A DNA stretch of 53,336 nucleotides from Asterionellopsis glacialis. Its lineage: Eukaryota; Bacillariophyta; Plagiogrammaphyceae; Rhaphoneidales; Asterionellopsidaceae. Location of the stretch: NCBI GenBank assembly GCA_014885115.2, contig WKLE02000541.1, positions 948 through 54,283 on the forward strand, written 5' to 3'. The notes beneath the pieces are model-generated. The model was given only the letters and a program-made list of their open reading frames with translations. It ran no database searches and had not been told where the DNA came from. The position numbers and the translations under genes are program-made. Position 1 is the first letter of the stretch. Each line of letters opens with the position of its first letter. Shown here in pieces: positions 9,789 through 20,248 of the stretch.

Positions 9789-10939
9789 TGTCGGTATTGT
9801 TTTTTAAAGTAACCTTGGAACGTTGGATGTTGCAGCTGGGTGCTCCTGATTGTGCAAGTGTCATGAATTCATCACCCTTGTTTCAATTTCTCAACCCGAT
9901 GATGTGGTGATTTGAGATTGGTGATGGAATGTCAAACTTGAGAGTTCATTAACCCTAACCCTAAATCATTACCCTCAGAGTCTTTAAAACTGTTGTCTGT
10001 TTGTTTGTCTGTTTTTGCCGGACAGGTCTGCGCCTTCCGCCTTAGCCTGTGCAAATAGGACCTATTAGTATCTGTTCATCCGTGATACATGAAATATTTG
10101 TCTAGGACAATGTGCTCAGTTGTTTATGATGGACGATGAGCGCAGGACCAAGAAATAGTTCGCAAAAACCTGAAAATTGTCCGTAGGCACGTGTCTTTTT
10201 CTTGAATAAGATTATTCGAAATATCTATTCTTCACGAACCTTTACATATATTTTTATATTGAACAAGAGATTTAGGAAAAAACTTCATCCAAAATTTGGA
10301 CTATGAAGGTGTAGAAGAAAACATTTTCATTCAATAAAATAGTATATTCTGTCAGAATACAGTACACCTCGACATGGAACGAGTTATTTTTATATATATA
10401 TTAACCGTAATTTCGGTAGTATTAAGTATCAACTATAATTTTAGTTCATAAGATATAACCCCCTTTTTTCAAAGATGATTTTTTTTCAGTTAGCCCTTCG
10501 TCCTAATTATAGAATCCTAGTGGAGTTTAAACAAATCAATTTGGATTATTCGCATTCATGTAGATCTATGACTAACTCCCCAACAAGCTTGCGTGATCAC
10601 TATGTAATTGGAAAAATTCCATTTTCATTCCAGTTACTATGAATTTCCCTGTACACATCGACGTCATTCTAAAATTCTCATTTTTTTGGCGCCTTTTTGC
10701 ACATGGCATGTATTTCATGTATGATCTTTCGGACTGTCCGTAATGTTGATTATCTGTACATCTTGGTGCTTTACTGTACCTGGTAGTCCTAGCACCTATG
10801 TGGTACCGAACACGGTAGGTACCGCATAGGTACCGCACAGGAACGTCATCATTGACAACTACAGGTATATTTCTTCCTTGTTTCATAAAACCTTCTACAA
10901 CGGAAACATACCCGTAAAGTACATGAAAAGAACGGAACG
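9789..10939. other. Intergenic region, 1.15 kb
   Basis: No supported gene. Holds a short telomere-like stretch (AACCCTAACCCTAAA, 9951-9965), AT-rich DNA, and at 10771-10844 a cluster of GTACC/CCTGGTA motifs directly upstream of the silaffin-like gene. Confidence 0.45.
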
Positions 10940-11575
10940 ATGAATGGAAGGAAAGCACTCTTCCTTTGTGTAACCTTTGTGTTGGTTTTAGTAAGCGCTT
11001 CTCCCAATGCTAGTAATGCAACTCGTTCAAAGTCGAACGAGGAGAATGGCAGCCATTTTTTATCAGCCGTCGCCCGCGCTGGTAACAGCACCTTTTATAA
11101 AGAGCTGTCGAACAATGCTGAAACGATTGTGTCGTCAAACTTAGTGGAGAGACAACTTCGTGGCAAGGGTAAGCCAAAGTCAAGGCATAGCAGTAGAGGC
11201 CGCAACAGAAATGGCAAGGGAGGAAAGAAAGGAGGAATGTATTACAGTTCGGGTAAAGGCGGAAAGGGTGGGTCAAAGGGTTATGTGTATTCAAAGGGTA
11301 GTAAAGGATCAAAGGGTTATGTGGATTCAAAGGGCAGTAAAGGATCAAAGGGTTATGTGGATTCAAAGGGCAGTAAAGGATCAAAGGGCTATGTGGATTC
11401 AAAGGGTAGTAAAGGATCAAAGGGTTATGTGGATTCAAAGGGTAGTAAAGGGTCGAAAGGCGGTGGCGGATCAAAGGGTGGTAAAGGGTCGAAAGGCGGT
11501 GGCGGATCAAAGGGTGGATCAAAGGGAGGTGGAGGAAAAGGTGGAAAAGGTGGGAAAGGAAAAAAGATGCGTTAA
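10940..11575 (+). CDS. Secreted silaffin-like Lys/Gly/Ser repeat protein
   Basis: 211 residues from the ATG at 10940. Residues 1-about 21 are a signal peptide (LFLCVTFVLVLVSASP). A short Ser/Asn-rich propeptide-like region ends at ERQLRG (71-75), which matches the RXL-type processing site of diatom silaffin-class proteins. The rest is highly basic. Five 12-residue units (YVDSKGSKGSKG, 36 bp each) span residues 115-174, followed by GGGSKGGKGSKG units. The spacing KGSK repeats the KXXK pattern whose lysines carry long-chain polyamines in silaffins, and serines are abundant for phosphorylation. I infer a role in silica cell-wall formation; there is no homology domain to prove it. Composition bias alone could also fit another extracellular matrix protein. 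Confidence 0.75.
   Translation: MNGRKALFLCVTFVLVLVSASPNASNATRSKSNEENGSHFLSAVARAGNSTFYKELSNNAETIVSSNLVERQLRGKGKPKSRHSSRGRNRNGKGGKKGGMYYSSGKGGKGGSKGYVYSKGSKGSKGYVDSKGSKGSKGYVDSKGSKGSKGYVDSKGSKGSKGYVDSKGSKGSKGGGGSKGGKGSKGGGGSKGGSKGGGGKGGKGGKGKKMR
11282..11461 (+). repeat. 36-bp tandem repeat, five copies, coding
   Basis: Five head-to-tail copies of a 36-bp unit encode Y-V-D-S-K-G-S-K-G-S-K-G inside the silaffin-like gene; the first copy has Y instead of D. Copies differ by a few third-position changes (GGTAGT/GGCAGT, GGTTAT/GGCTAT), so copy number may vary between strains. Confidence 0.9.
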
Positions 11576-12354
11576 TGAAATATATATATATTTATCGAAG
11601 GCGCAGCACTTCGTCTTTCTGTAAAAAATATTGTCTATACATTTCATAATGATGTCCTTGCTGCGGAAGAGATTCTGCATTAGATCAAATTTCATTACAT
11701 ACTCTTTGTTTCCTGAATGGGATCTCGTGTTTACGTAATAAATAAGTAGGAGTTATCCTACGTATAGTTCAAAGCTTTTAAATCTTTAAATCAACGAATT
11801 TTTTGGTCCATGTGGTGTACAATGATCTTGAGTTGTCGAAAAGTAAGTTGTGATGATGGTCTCAATCAATTTCTTTCCTGCCTACAAGACGCTGTTTCAT
11901 AATGCTTCAGATCCAGTTTCTTTTTTTGCTTGGAATTTGCGACTTTTTCCCTCGAAAGAACATCGTTGTCAATCTTTCGGTGACAGCAATGACACACCTA
12001 ATGAGATTACTGTAGGAAAGGCACTTGTTCCAAAATCAAATATGCCTATTTTTCCGAAAGAAATTTAAATTCAAATATCGCTATCCCTAAGATATTTCAT
12101 TTTTCCCATCTAGACTAGTGGTACGGTACCGTAGACTGCGCACCACAAAAAAAAATAAGGAAAAAAAACGTTTCCAGTGCTCCTCTGAACAAAGGTCACT
12201 TCTTTCTCTTGTGCTTTGGTTATGCATCCTATGTGCTCTTATCCAACATCTCTCCTGTTTAAATCTCAATGAAGTGTGCCGAACACAACTAGTTTAACAA
12301 TTATTTGATGAATATTGTTCAATTGGTTGACAATCGTAAGTACATTTTACAATA
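11576..12354. other. Intergenic region, no gene seen
   Basis: AT-rich spacer between two plus-strand genes. A TATATATATATTTAT tract lies just after the silaffin-like stop. An ATG-started frame at 11853-12068 has no protein-like features. Confidence 0.4.
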
Positions 12355-14916
12355 ATGATTTCTACTTTTGGAACAGGTGCGAGAGTATTTCGAACATGGT
12401 CGCAACAAGTTCATCGAACAAATATAGCAAGAACGGCTGGAACAGAAACAAAAAGAACAAGAACAACATGGCAAAATCACCCTGGTTCTAATCTTCAGAG
12501 ACGATGTTATTCTTCATCATCTGCACCAGTAAAAAGTAAATCCCCAACAACCCGTAACGATAGTTTTTCTCGCACAAGATCTCCTCCACGTCGTCATGAA
12601 AATACCCCGTCTATGGAATCATTGGATGCCATACACCGCAAAATAATACATACACCAGCTTCAAAACAGCATGAGAAAGTACGCTTTTCAGATTATTTAT
12701 CATTGATGGATGGATGGATGCAACTGAGTAGGTCCGATCGGGTTTTAGAAGTATGGCACAATTTGCCATCTGAAATTATCCCCACGGAAGCTATGGTTCA
12801 TAAGGTTATGAAAACACTTGTCAAGGACCGACGTGTGAGGGATAAAGGAGTCCAAGCAGAAATTGTATTTCAACAAATGCAAGAACGATGGGCCATACAA
12901 GGACGAGATAATTCTCCACAAAATTCATACAAACCCAGTGTCGTTCTTTATAATACGGTGTTAAATGCATGGTCCAAGTCGACATTGCAGGGGGATGACA
13001 ACAACGGTTGGAGCATTGGAAAACGTGCTGAAAATTGGTTTCGACGAATGGAACATGACCATGTGAAACCAGATGTCGTTTCATATGCCTCAATTATTAA
13101 TGCCTACAGTCGTTGTTCTTCGCCTAATGATGCTCAACGAATGCTCCATGACCTATTGGCAAAGAATCTTCAACCTAATGTTATTGTGTATACGTCAGTC
13201 ATGTCTGCATGGTTTCGAAGTAGTAACAGTCTACATCTTGCCGAAGCACCGGAACGTGTAGAAGCGTTATGGGATGATATGATTTCAAATAATATTCAAC
13301 CTAGTCCACAAACATATTCAATCATTATGACGGCGTGGGCCAAATCAGGGCGAAAAAATGCCCCAGAACAAATCCAACGTTGGATCGATTCTATGTTAGT
13401 CGATACAGACATGACACCCAATATATACATGTGGAATGCGCTTTTGCATGCTTGGGCGAAATCTGGACGGCGTGAATCAGGAGAGCGTGCAACTGAAATT
13501 GTAAGGGTAATGAAAACAAACTTTGGTGTCGAACCTGATGTTGCGATATACAATACATGGATGGACGCTATCACCAAAAGTGGTGAACCAGAAGCTGCTT
13601 ACCTTGTTGATAAAATTTTGCATGATATGGAAAATGACTACTTCTTGGGAAGGAGTAATGTTGCTCCGGATGATCTAACATACAGCGCAGTTTTACAGTC
13701 TTGGGCAAAAAGTGGGTTTGCGAATGCACCAGAACGCTGTTTTGAATTGTTAGAGCAAATGCAAAGATCACGATATGGCAACAAGGGTCGGCGTCATCTA
13801 CGCCCAGTCGTACCTAATACGCAGTGTTACGATGCAGTAATCGATTGCTGGGCTAGGAGTGGGCGGCCAGAGGCAGTAAGAATTGCAATAGACCTCCTGA
13901 ATAAGATGGAGCAACTATCTACGAGGAAAGGAAGTCCCGTCGAACCATCCGTACGAACGTACAATGCAGTATTGACAGCATTAGCACGGGCGGGAAAAGG
14001 AGACAAGGCGCAAGCCGTACTGGAGCATATGCTTCGAGTGAATGTAAGACCGAATGTGCATTGCTACAGCAATGTCATCACCGCATATGCAAACAGCACT
14101 CCTCCGAACCCCACAGCTGCCCTTGACGTCTTGCGATGGATGACACAACAACCAGATTGCAAGCCAAATGTGGTGTCATACTCTTCTGCGATTGCTGCAT
14201 TTGCAAAAGTTGGCGATACTTCACAAGCAAAGCCTTTGCTGGATGAAATGGTGAATATTTCCCAAAATGAGAATGATGTCCAAATGATGCCTAACATTGT
14301 AACAATCAATTCCGTTTTGGAGGCATTCGCGAATGTCCAAACTATCGAATCTGCTGAAAAGGCAGAAGAATTTTTGAATGCTATACCTACGAATTACGCC
14401 AACATTCAGCCAGATGTTGTTTCTTATTCCACTGTCATGTTGGCTTGGGCAAATCTAGGTGAAGGTGCAAGGGCAGAGCGCATTCTAGATAAAATGGAAG
14501 AAGCATTTCAGCAGTCCGATGATTCCGAAAAGATGCGCACAAATATTGTGAGCTATACAACTGCAATCAAGGCCTGGGCCAAAAGTCGTGATCTTGATGC
14601 ACCAGCACATGTGGACCGAATTCTTGACAAACTCAATAATCACGTGAAGCTTGGTAGGAATTATCTGAAACCCAATCAGGTTACAATGACAACGGCTATC
14701 TCTACTTACACAAACGACCAACATAAAGGAAAATTTGTTGCGAAAGCGCAGCAGCTACTTCATAAAATGATACAAGAATTTGAAGACGGTGATGAAAGTA
14801 TGAAACCACCGAAGCTAGCTTTTCAAATGGTTCGTGATGCCCTGATGAAGTTGGGCGATCAAGAAGAGGCATTAAAAGTTGAAGAGCAAGAACAAAAAAT
14901 GCTAAAAGCCTTATAG
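12355..14916 (+). CDS. Pentatricopeptide repeat (PPR) protein, probably mitochondrial
   Basis: 853 residues from the ATG at 12355, no introns. The N-terminus is rich in Arg, Ser and Thr, lacks acids and ends in RRCYSSSS, typical of a mitochondrial presequence. From about residue 110 to the end the protein is an array of roughly 35-residue PPR units, each with the V.YNTV..AW.KSG or N.V.Y.S.I.A.A core. Examples are VVLYNTVLNAWSKS, DVVSYASIINAYSRC, NVIVYTSVMSAWFRS and NVVSYSSAIAAFAKVG. No C-terminal SMR, DYW or endonuclease domain is visible. PPR proteins bind organelle RNA and act in its processing, stability or translation; the RNA target cannot be told here. Confidence 0.9.
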   Translation: MISTFGTGARVFRTWSQQVHRTNIARTAGTETKRTRTTWQNHPGSNLQRRCYSSSSAPVKSKSPTTRNDSFSRTRSPPRRHENTPSMESLDAIHRKIIHTPASKQHEKVRFSDYLSLMDGWMQLSRSDRVLEVWHNLPSEIIPTEAMVHKVMKTLVKDRRVRDKGVQAEIVFQQMQERWAIQGRDNSPQNSYKPSVVLYNTVLNAWSKSTLQGDDNNGWSIGKRAENWFRRMEHDHVKPDVVSYASIINAYSRCSSPNDAQRMLHDLLAKNLQPNVIVYTSVMSAWFRSSNSLHLAEAPERVEALWDDMISNNIQPSPQTYSIIMTAWAKSGRKNAPEQIQRWIDSMLVDTDMTPNIYMWNALLHAWAKSGRRESGERATEIVRVMKTNFGVEPDVAIYNTWMDAITKSGEPEAAYLVDKILHDMENDYFLGRSNVAPDDLTYSAVLQSWAKSGFANAPERCFELLEQMQRSRYGNKGRRHLRPVVPNTQCYDAVIDCWARSGRPEAVRIAIDLLNKMEQLSTRKGSPVEPSVRTYNAVLTALARAGKGDKAQAVLEHMLRVNVRPNVHCYSNVITAYANSTPPNPTAALDVLRWMTQQPDCKPNVVSYSSAIAAFAKVGDTSQAKPLLDEMVNISQNENDVQMMPNIVTINSVLEAFANVQTIESAEKAEEFLNAIPTNYANIQPDVVSYSTVMLAWANLGEGARAERILDKMEEAFQQSDDSEKMRTNIVSYTTAIKAWAKSRDLDAPAHVDRILDKLNNHVKLGRNYLKPNQVTMTTAISTYTNDQHKGKFVAKAQQLLHKMIQEFEDGDESMKPPKLAFQMVRDALMKLGDQEEALKVEEQEQKMLKAL

Positions 14917-15087
14917 AAAAAATGGTTCCACTTGAATTTACAATAACGCAATGCAGTGTAATGTCAATTTTCTAAATCTTATCCTTGTCTATTAAAAATA
15001 TCTATCATATATATTTCTGACCCTGGGGGGTCATTCTAAATCTAAAGATTAACATACGGTGACCATTGCTCTGATCTCCTCGTTAAA

Positions 15088-17328
15088 TTAGATGGCTTGA
15101 AAAAATAAAGCCATAATCGTACTCAGTAGCGTTGTTGTGTAGAGCATGTTCTTTTTGGTAGCAGCAGATGCAAACACTGTATACTTTCCGCTGACACCAT
15201 TGGGGAATGGAAGCGTCTTCTCGACGGCATCCGCCAGAATGATAGATAAGAATCCATCATTTTCACCATAAATACCAGAGTGACCGATAACACGAATCTT
15301 CATACGATCTGTATTTTGATTTGGTACCTTCCACATATGAGTACCAGTATTGGGGACCCCATCAGCAATACTTGTCCAAGGTTCGTCATCGTTAAGACAG
15401 TATTCAAGATGTACAAATCCAATACCCTCTACCAAAGAATCCCAAGCTATCTCTGCTTCAGTATTAGCAATGAGTGTGTCACCGCCACGTGGATAAGATA
15501 ATGTCATCATATTGTACCTAGCCCGACCTGATGGAGCGGATGATGGTAATTGACTTGGTACTGAGCTTGGTTCTACAGAAGGTAACATACTTGGAAGGTT
15601 TGAAGGATTCATGGATGGTCGAAAACTTGGTGCAACACTGGGCATTGTACTTGGTATTGAGCTTGGCGCCTCTGAGGGTAACATACTTGGAATGTTTGAA
15701 GGAATCATGGATGGTCGAAAACTTGGTGCAACACTGGGCATTGTACTTGGTATTGAGCTTGGCGCCTCAGAGGGTAACATACTTGGAATGTTAGAAGGTT
15801 TCATGGATGGTACAACACTTGGTACATCACTGGGCATTGCACTATGTAGGTCAGTTGGTGCTTGACTGGGTAGTGAGCTGGGCTCGGGGCTGGCACTTGG
15901 TACAAAACTGGGCACCATACTTGGATTGGCGCTAGGGACCACTGTTGGTCCAAAAGTCCATTTGGGAATATTAGCTCCATTGGGAGTTACATCACTCAGA
16001 CGGATTGTCTGCGTACAGCGAGAGTCCTTGTAAAAGTCTGTACCCCGTGGGATGGTGCTACATTCGAGGTTTGGATCATTGGACCAGGTAGTGTAATCAT
16101 TTCTAGAATTTGCTCCATAAAAACGAGCTGTAATTATAGGATCTGCGGTGTTGGTATTGATATGGATCATACTCCATGGACGCATCCAATTATCTCTAGC
16201 AATTCCCGAAGAAGAAAATTGATAGACTGGGTATGGCCATGTATTTTTGTTTTGTGTTTTGAATTCATTCCGATGAATGTCACCTGCATTGAACACTACA
16301 CCGAATATCTTTTTGGATGACACGAATCTACCAATATCATCGACATCCTTACCAAATCCTGCCTCCAATATGTCACATCCGGCTACAATAACTTTAAATA
16401 CTGCAACTGATTCTTCCAACTGTTGATACAGCCATTGTTTTTGTGCATCACCAAATTGTGTTCTGCCGCTACGATTCCGATACCATCGATTATCCATAAC
16501 AATGAATTGTACATTCCCCCAATAATAGGAATAAAAATTACCTGTCAAATCTGGAAGTCCATAGGATGGATTGGCCCATAAATCTTTCCATGCTCTGAGG
16601 GAATTTTCTTTGCCCTTTTGATTACGTTCTGCATTATTACTACCATATTCATGATCATCCCAAGCTGCATAGGTTGGTACATTTTGAATAAAGTTAGCAA
16701 AATGACGTTCATCACGTTGCCTCATATTCCTGTACCATACACGATCATACCGTACACCATTCTCATCCCAATCTTGTCCAGTTAAATAAATCGTATCGCC
16801 TGCCAACATGGCAAAGTCTGGTTTTTTTTCTAAAATGACATCCCAAACAGGTTGATTTGGATACCCTTTGAAATCTTCAACATTAATACATGAGGTTAAC
16901 AGATACTGAAATTCAATAGGACCTCTTCGAGGTGCTGTTTTAAATTGTCCTTGGGCGACAATGGAGCCCCTGATCAGCACGTCATATGTATATTTCGTAG
17001 AATGTTCAAGATTGGTAATCGTAATTAAGGATGAACCATTGGCATTCGCACGAGGGAGCATCATTTGACTTTGACGTTTGGTAGCAGGTGTATCTCCTTT
17101 GTTCTGTGCTGTTGTTGGATGAACAACAACCTCCAATAGTTCACCTTGACCTTGAAATGCCCATATCGTAACAGAATTTTGTGTCGTGTGTCCAACGAGT
17201 GGACCAGATTGAATCTGTTGTGCATGTACCCTACCAAGTATAACCATCACGAAGAAAAGTATAGCGATATTTCTCGTCACGAAGGAACCCATGCGGTTTT
17301 GTTTGGACAATGGGATAAACGATAACAT
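15088..17328 (-). CDS. PhoD-like alkaline phosphatase, cell surface, with PS-repeat linker
   Basis: 746 residues from the ATG at 17328 (a second Met at residue 13 is possible). It has a signal peptide (about 18-36), a fibronectin-like N-terminal domain (GPLVGHTTQNSVTIW) and a PhoD metallophosphatase core. Metal-site motifs are AGDTIY (176-181), AWDDHEYGSNN (222-232) and AGDIHRNEF (348-356). A linker of about 160 residues consists of PSxxPS repeats, two units being near-identical 96-bp copies. A Kre9/KNH-like beta domain (YPRGGDTL...AEIAWDS) follows, and a hydrophobic C-terminus (LYTTTLLSTIMALFFQAI) suggests a GPI anchor. It probably releases phosphate from organic phosphoesters outside the cell. 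Substrate and regulation by phosphate are inferences. Confidence 0.85.
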   Translation of the reverse strand: MLSFIPLSKQNRMGSFVTRNIAILFFVMVILGRVHAQQIQSGPLVGHTTQNSVTIWAFQGQGELLEVVVHPTTAQNKGDTPATKRQSQMMLPRANANGSSLITITNLEHSTKYTYDVLIRGSIVAQGQFKTAPRRGPIEFQYLLTSCINVEDFKGYPNQPVWDVILEKKPDFAMLAGDTIYLTGQDWDENGVRYDRVWYRNMRQRDERHFANFIQNVPTYAAWDDHEYGSNNAERNQKGKENSLRAWKDLWANPSYGLPDLTGNFYSYYWGNVQFIVMDNRWYRNRSGRTQFGDAQKQWLYQQLEESVAVFKVIVAGCDILEAGFGKDVDDIGRFVSSKKIFGVVFNAGDIHRNEFKTQNKNTWPYPVYQFSSSGIARDNWMRPWSMIHINTNTADPIITARFYGANSRNDYTTWSNDPNLECSTIPRGTDFYKDSRCTQTIRLSDVTPNGANIPKWTFGPTVVPSANPSMVPSFVPSASPEPSSLPSQAPTDLHSAMPSDVPSVVPSMKPSNIPSMLPSEAPSSIPSTMPSVAPSFRPSMIPSNIPSMLPSEAPSSIPSTMPSVAPSFRPSMNPSNLPSMLPSVEPSSVPSQLPSSAPSGRARYNMMTLSYPRGGDTLIANTEAEIAWDSLVEGIGFVHLEYCLNDDEPWTSIADGVPNTGTHMWKVPNQNTDRMKIRVIGHSGIYGENDGFLSIILADAVEKTLPFPNGVSGKYTVFASAATKKNMLYTTTLLSTIMALFFQAI
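15611..15802 (-). repeat. 96-bp tandem repeat coding for PSxxPS linker
   Basis: Two nearly identical 96-bp units (starting 15611 and 15707 on the plus strand) encode the 32-residue block with MLPSEAPSSIPSTMPSVAPS. Diverged units flank them, so the linker has grown by recent duplication. Confidence 0.85.
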
Positions 17329-18790
17329 CTTTGTGAATGGGTCGATGGATGTTTTCGTTGCTATATGTTCTAATGGGGATTATGATAAACGATGCAAAAC
17401 TGAATTTGTAGTTCAATGGTGAAGCACACGATGACGTAAAGCTCGGTTTGTAAATGTTGTGTTCGAGATCGTTCGCTTTCGTTTTGCGAAACACTGTTAA
17501 TTCACCTCAAGCGAGCTTTCACGTATGAGATAAGAAGAATTGCTATGTCCTGCAAGAACGTTTGGTCAACACAGTAGCTTGTTCAAGAGAATGAGAATGA
17601 TCCATGCAGTGATGGCCACTGATTGTGCCACTTCAGAAAGTTTCACGTTGCATTCTAATGGTGATCCGAAGTCTACAAGTTGGTTGATAATAATGATGAC
17701 TGGATTGGTGGGAGGGAGGGCAACAAAAGAAAGACTCCGTGTAGTATCTTTCATTGTATGAAGTGTCGTACCGGATACTAGATCGATGGATAGTATCTAA
17801 TATCAATTTTTAAATATCTGTGTAGAATGTACATTTTTCTCTTTGCTCGCCGAATTTATTATCGTAAACAATGTATCATAATCGTATCTCATTAAGTACC
17901 TTTCATGTCGGAGGGGGAATCCAAAGATATGGTCACCCTATGAAACAAGAAAGTTGAAGAGAGCACCTTGATACTCCGACTGGTTTCTCATTAAGTAAAG
18001 ACAAATAATTTTATACTCCGACTAGGAATAAGTCAAACGATATTCGGACCGTTAGCACGATTTGACGTGGTAAAATGAACACCGAGGTGGTAGACGTGCG
18101 TACTTCAACAAACCAAGGATTATGGACAGACGAACAAGGGAAAAATCCAAAAAATCAAATTTCGAAATTGTGGTCTGGCCGCTCGTGCATGCGTCTAACC
18201 GTCACACCATACCATATCTCTCCTCTTCTGCACGTCCTTATTTGTTTTTCAGAACCCTCGATCGCCCAATTTTCGATCGACGTTATCAATGGTTCTTGTT
18301 TTATTGGCAGACTCGCGCAAAACGACCTTGCCAGCGCTCACGACTAGAAATTTTTATTTGATTTTATTCAGTAACGAGGATTTCAGTGCGCAATTACGCC
18401 AATACCGTAATCAGATTCAAAATCTTCCGGGACTTGCATGTCACAGCCAGGAGTAATAGACATCTCTCTCTGATGAAGAACTTGAGTCAAATTTGTTATC
18501 ATTCCATCCGATACAGCGAACCATCCTTTACATAGAAAACTTGTCCACAAATCAAGCCATTTTCCGTTCAACGTTTTCAAAAGCGAATCATTCGTGGCAA
18601 AAAATATAGGTGTAACACGTACTGACTTACTGTACACTTACTTTCACACTTGCATTTCTCCCACCACTCTTGTGATTACATGAAAGCTTGATCGTGTTCT
18701 TAAAACTGAAAAAACAACCCAGAACCATAGCGACACTCAAACAAATATCACTCTTCGCAACGACAACAACAACAAACAAACAAAACAAAC
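17329..18790. other. Divergent intergenic region, 1.46 kb
   Basis: Lies between the starts of the PhoD-like gene (-) and the first coiled-coil gene (+), so it holds both promoters. Small open frames (17566-17754 minus, 18075-18347 plus) show no domain or conserved pattern. Immediately before 18791 is a CAA/AACAAAC-rich 5' leader. I see no other structure. Confidence 0.4.
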
Positions 18791-20248
18791 ATGGGAAAAT
18801 TCGAACCAAAGACTGTCTCGTTCCATGATGAGGATCAAGACGAATACAATAATGACATTGAAGCTCAATCATCATCGCATGTAACACCTGTGAAGAAAAA
18901 ACCAATCAAACGAACAAATGAAGAATTGGATGAATATCAAGATATGCCATTGTCTCCTGCAGACACCTTGGATACAGTGGATACGTTGGAATCAAGATCT
19001 CCTACAAACCATTCCGTTATCACTATTGAACATAAAATCGATGACACCACCAAAAAGTCTGGAGGTGGTGGCTCTGCTAGAGGTATGATGTCTATTCTTA
19101 AATCACCCACCAAGATGGCGGCGGGTGCATTTTTCTTGGCATCGACAGGTGGCGCAGCATACTTCTTTTCTCAATTTTTAACAATACCTGGATTGAATAC
19201 TCAAATCAAAAGATTGGAACAACAAATTGAAATTTTGGGGAGTGAAGTCAATCGTTTATCAGAAGAGAATGATCGTTATCAGGGATTGAACGATAGACTC
19301 AATTCAACTGTCATTGAACTTGGATATCAAAATCATTTATTGAATGAATCCAACATTCGATACGAACAATTGAATGGACAACTAAATTCAAGTATCGTAG
19401 ATCTTGGACAACAAAATGAAATGTTGGAGGAACAAAATAAAAATTATGCAGAGTCGAATGCTGCTTTGAACGCCACGAAGAATGATCTGAGTTTTCAAGT
19501 TGGAAATTTAAAAGATGAAGTTGATCGATTAGAAACTGAAAATGAAGATTTGATGGAAGCTGTCACACTACTCTTTAGTGAGGTTGGGTCATTGACCAAT
19601 ACAACCATTGATTTGAATGCTACCGTGTTGGAATTGGAATCACAAGTAGGTGACCTTTCCACAGAAAACAACAGGCTCGAAACATTGGTAAATAATTTGG
19701 AAACTGTCGTATCCTTTCTCAATGAAACATCTGCTAGTTTGCAAGAAACCTATGAGGACATTACCGAGTTTTTGGCAACACAAATTACGTATTACCGTAC
19801 GCTGGTGGTTCAAACAGTACAAAATACGTACATACGGCAATTGTCAAATTGGGATTGTGCCTTCCGTGACATATTTGCATTTGAAGACTTTATAGAACCG
19901 GAGAATGGTGATATGCCCATCGGTGAGGCAGCTTATGATGATGTTATGGAATATGTCGATTCACGTGTGTTGTCCAAACTTTGTTTAAGTATGTCTGACT
20001 TTGAATTATACTTGGAAAATCAATATGTCAAACAAGGATCGGACCGACCTACTGAAGTCACAAGAGACCAACTGTTTAGTGCTGTTGAATTCTATTCCTT
20101 GGAGGTATTTGATCATTATTTTCCAGATGAAGATGATGTGGGTGGTCTCACGGAAGCTGATTGGGCTGAAGCTTCCTATAATTGTGAAAATCTACCAGAA
20201 AGTCAAAAGTTCTTTCATTACACATTAGTAAGAAATATTTTTAATTAA
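18791..20248 (+). CDS. Coiled-coil type II membrane protein, paralog A
   Basis: 485 residues from the ATG at 18791, single exon. An acidic cytosolic head contains a short ITIEHKI motif (78-84). One transmembrane helix (about 110-132) is followed by IPGLNTQI and then a long coiled coil. Inside the coil are 28-residue (four-heptad) units starting LNDRLNSTVIELGYQN and LNGQLNSSIVDLGQQN, with repeated N-glycosylation sequons (LNST, LNES, LNSS, LNAT). The C-terminal 115 residues form a separate domain beginning NWDCAFRD with three Cys also found in the neighbouring paralog. No known family name comes to mind. Orientation and sequons suggest that the coil lies in the ER lumen or outside the cell. 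Confidence 0.85.
   Translation: MGKFEPKTVSFHDEDQDEYNNDIEAQSSSHVTPVKKKPIKRTNEELDEYQDMPLSPADTLDTVDTLESRSPTNHSVITIEHKIDDTTKKSGGGGSARGMMSILKSPTKMAAGAFFLASTGGAAYFFSQFLTIPGLNTQIKRLEQQIEILGSEVNRLSEENDRYQGLNDRLNSTVIELGYQNHLLNESNIRYEQLNGQLNSSIVDLGQQNEMLEEQNKNYAESNAALNATKNDLSFQVGNLKDEVDRLETENEDLMEAVTLLFSEVGSLTNTTIDLNATVLELESQVGDLSTENNRLETLVNNLETVVSFLNETSASLQETYEDITEFLATQITYYRTLVVQTVQNTYIRQLSNWDCAFRDIFAFEDFIEPENGDMPIGEAAYDDVMEYVDSRVLSKLCLSMSDFELYLENQYVKQGSDRPTEVTRDQLFSAVEFYSLEVFDHYFPDEDDVGGLTEADWAEASYNCENLPESQKFFHYTLVRNIFN

Noticed and set aside
11010..11522. 170-residue minus-strand frame with HPLI/NPHNPL repeats
   Set aside because: It is the antisense shadow of the 36-bp repeats of the silaffin-like gene.
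15014..15034. GC-rich hairpin (TGACCC and GGGTCA arms) between convergent genes
   Set aside because: It resembles a bacterial terminator or histone stem-loop but is a single short hairpin without the right context for either.
15531..15865. Plus-strand repeat frames opposite the PhoD-like linker
   Set aside because: They arise from the 96-bp coding repeats of the minus-strand gene and have no start or domain support.
17566..17754. 62-residue minus-strand frame with a hydrophobic end
   Set aside because: It has an ATG, but there is an overlapping plus frame, no recognisable pattern and no splice partner.
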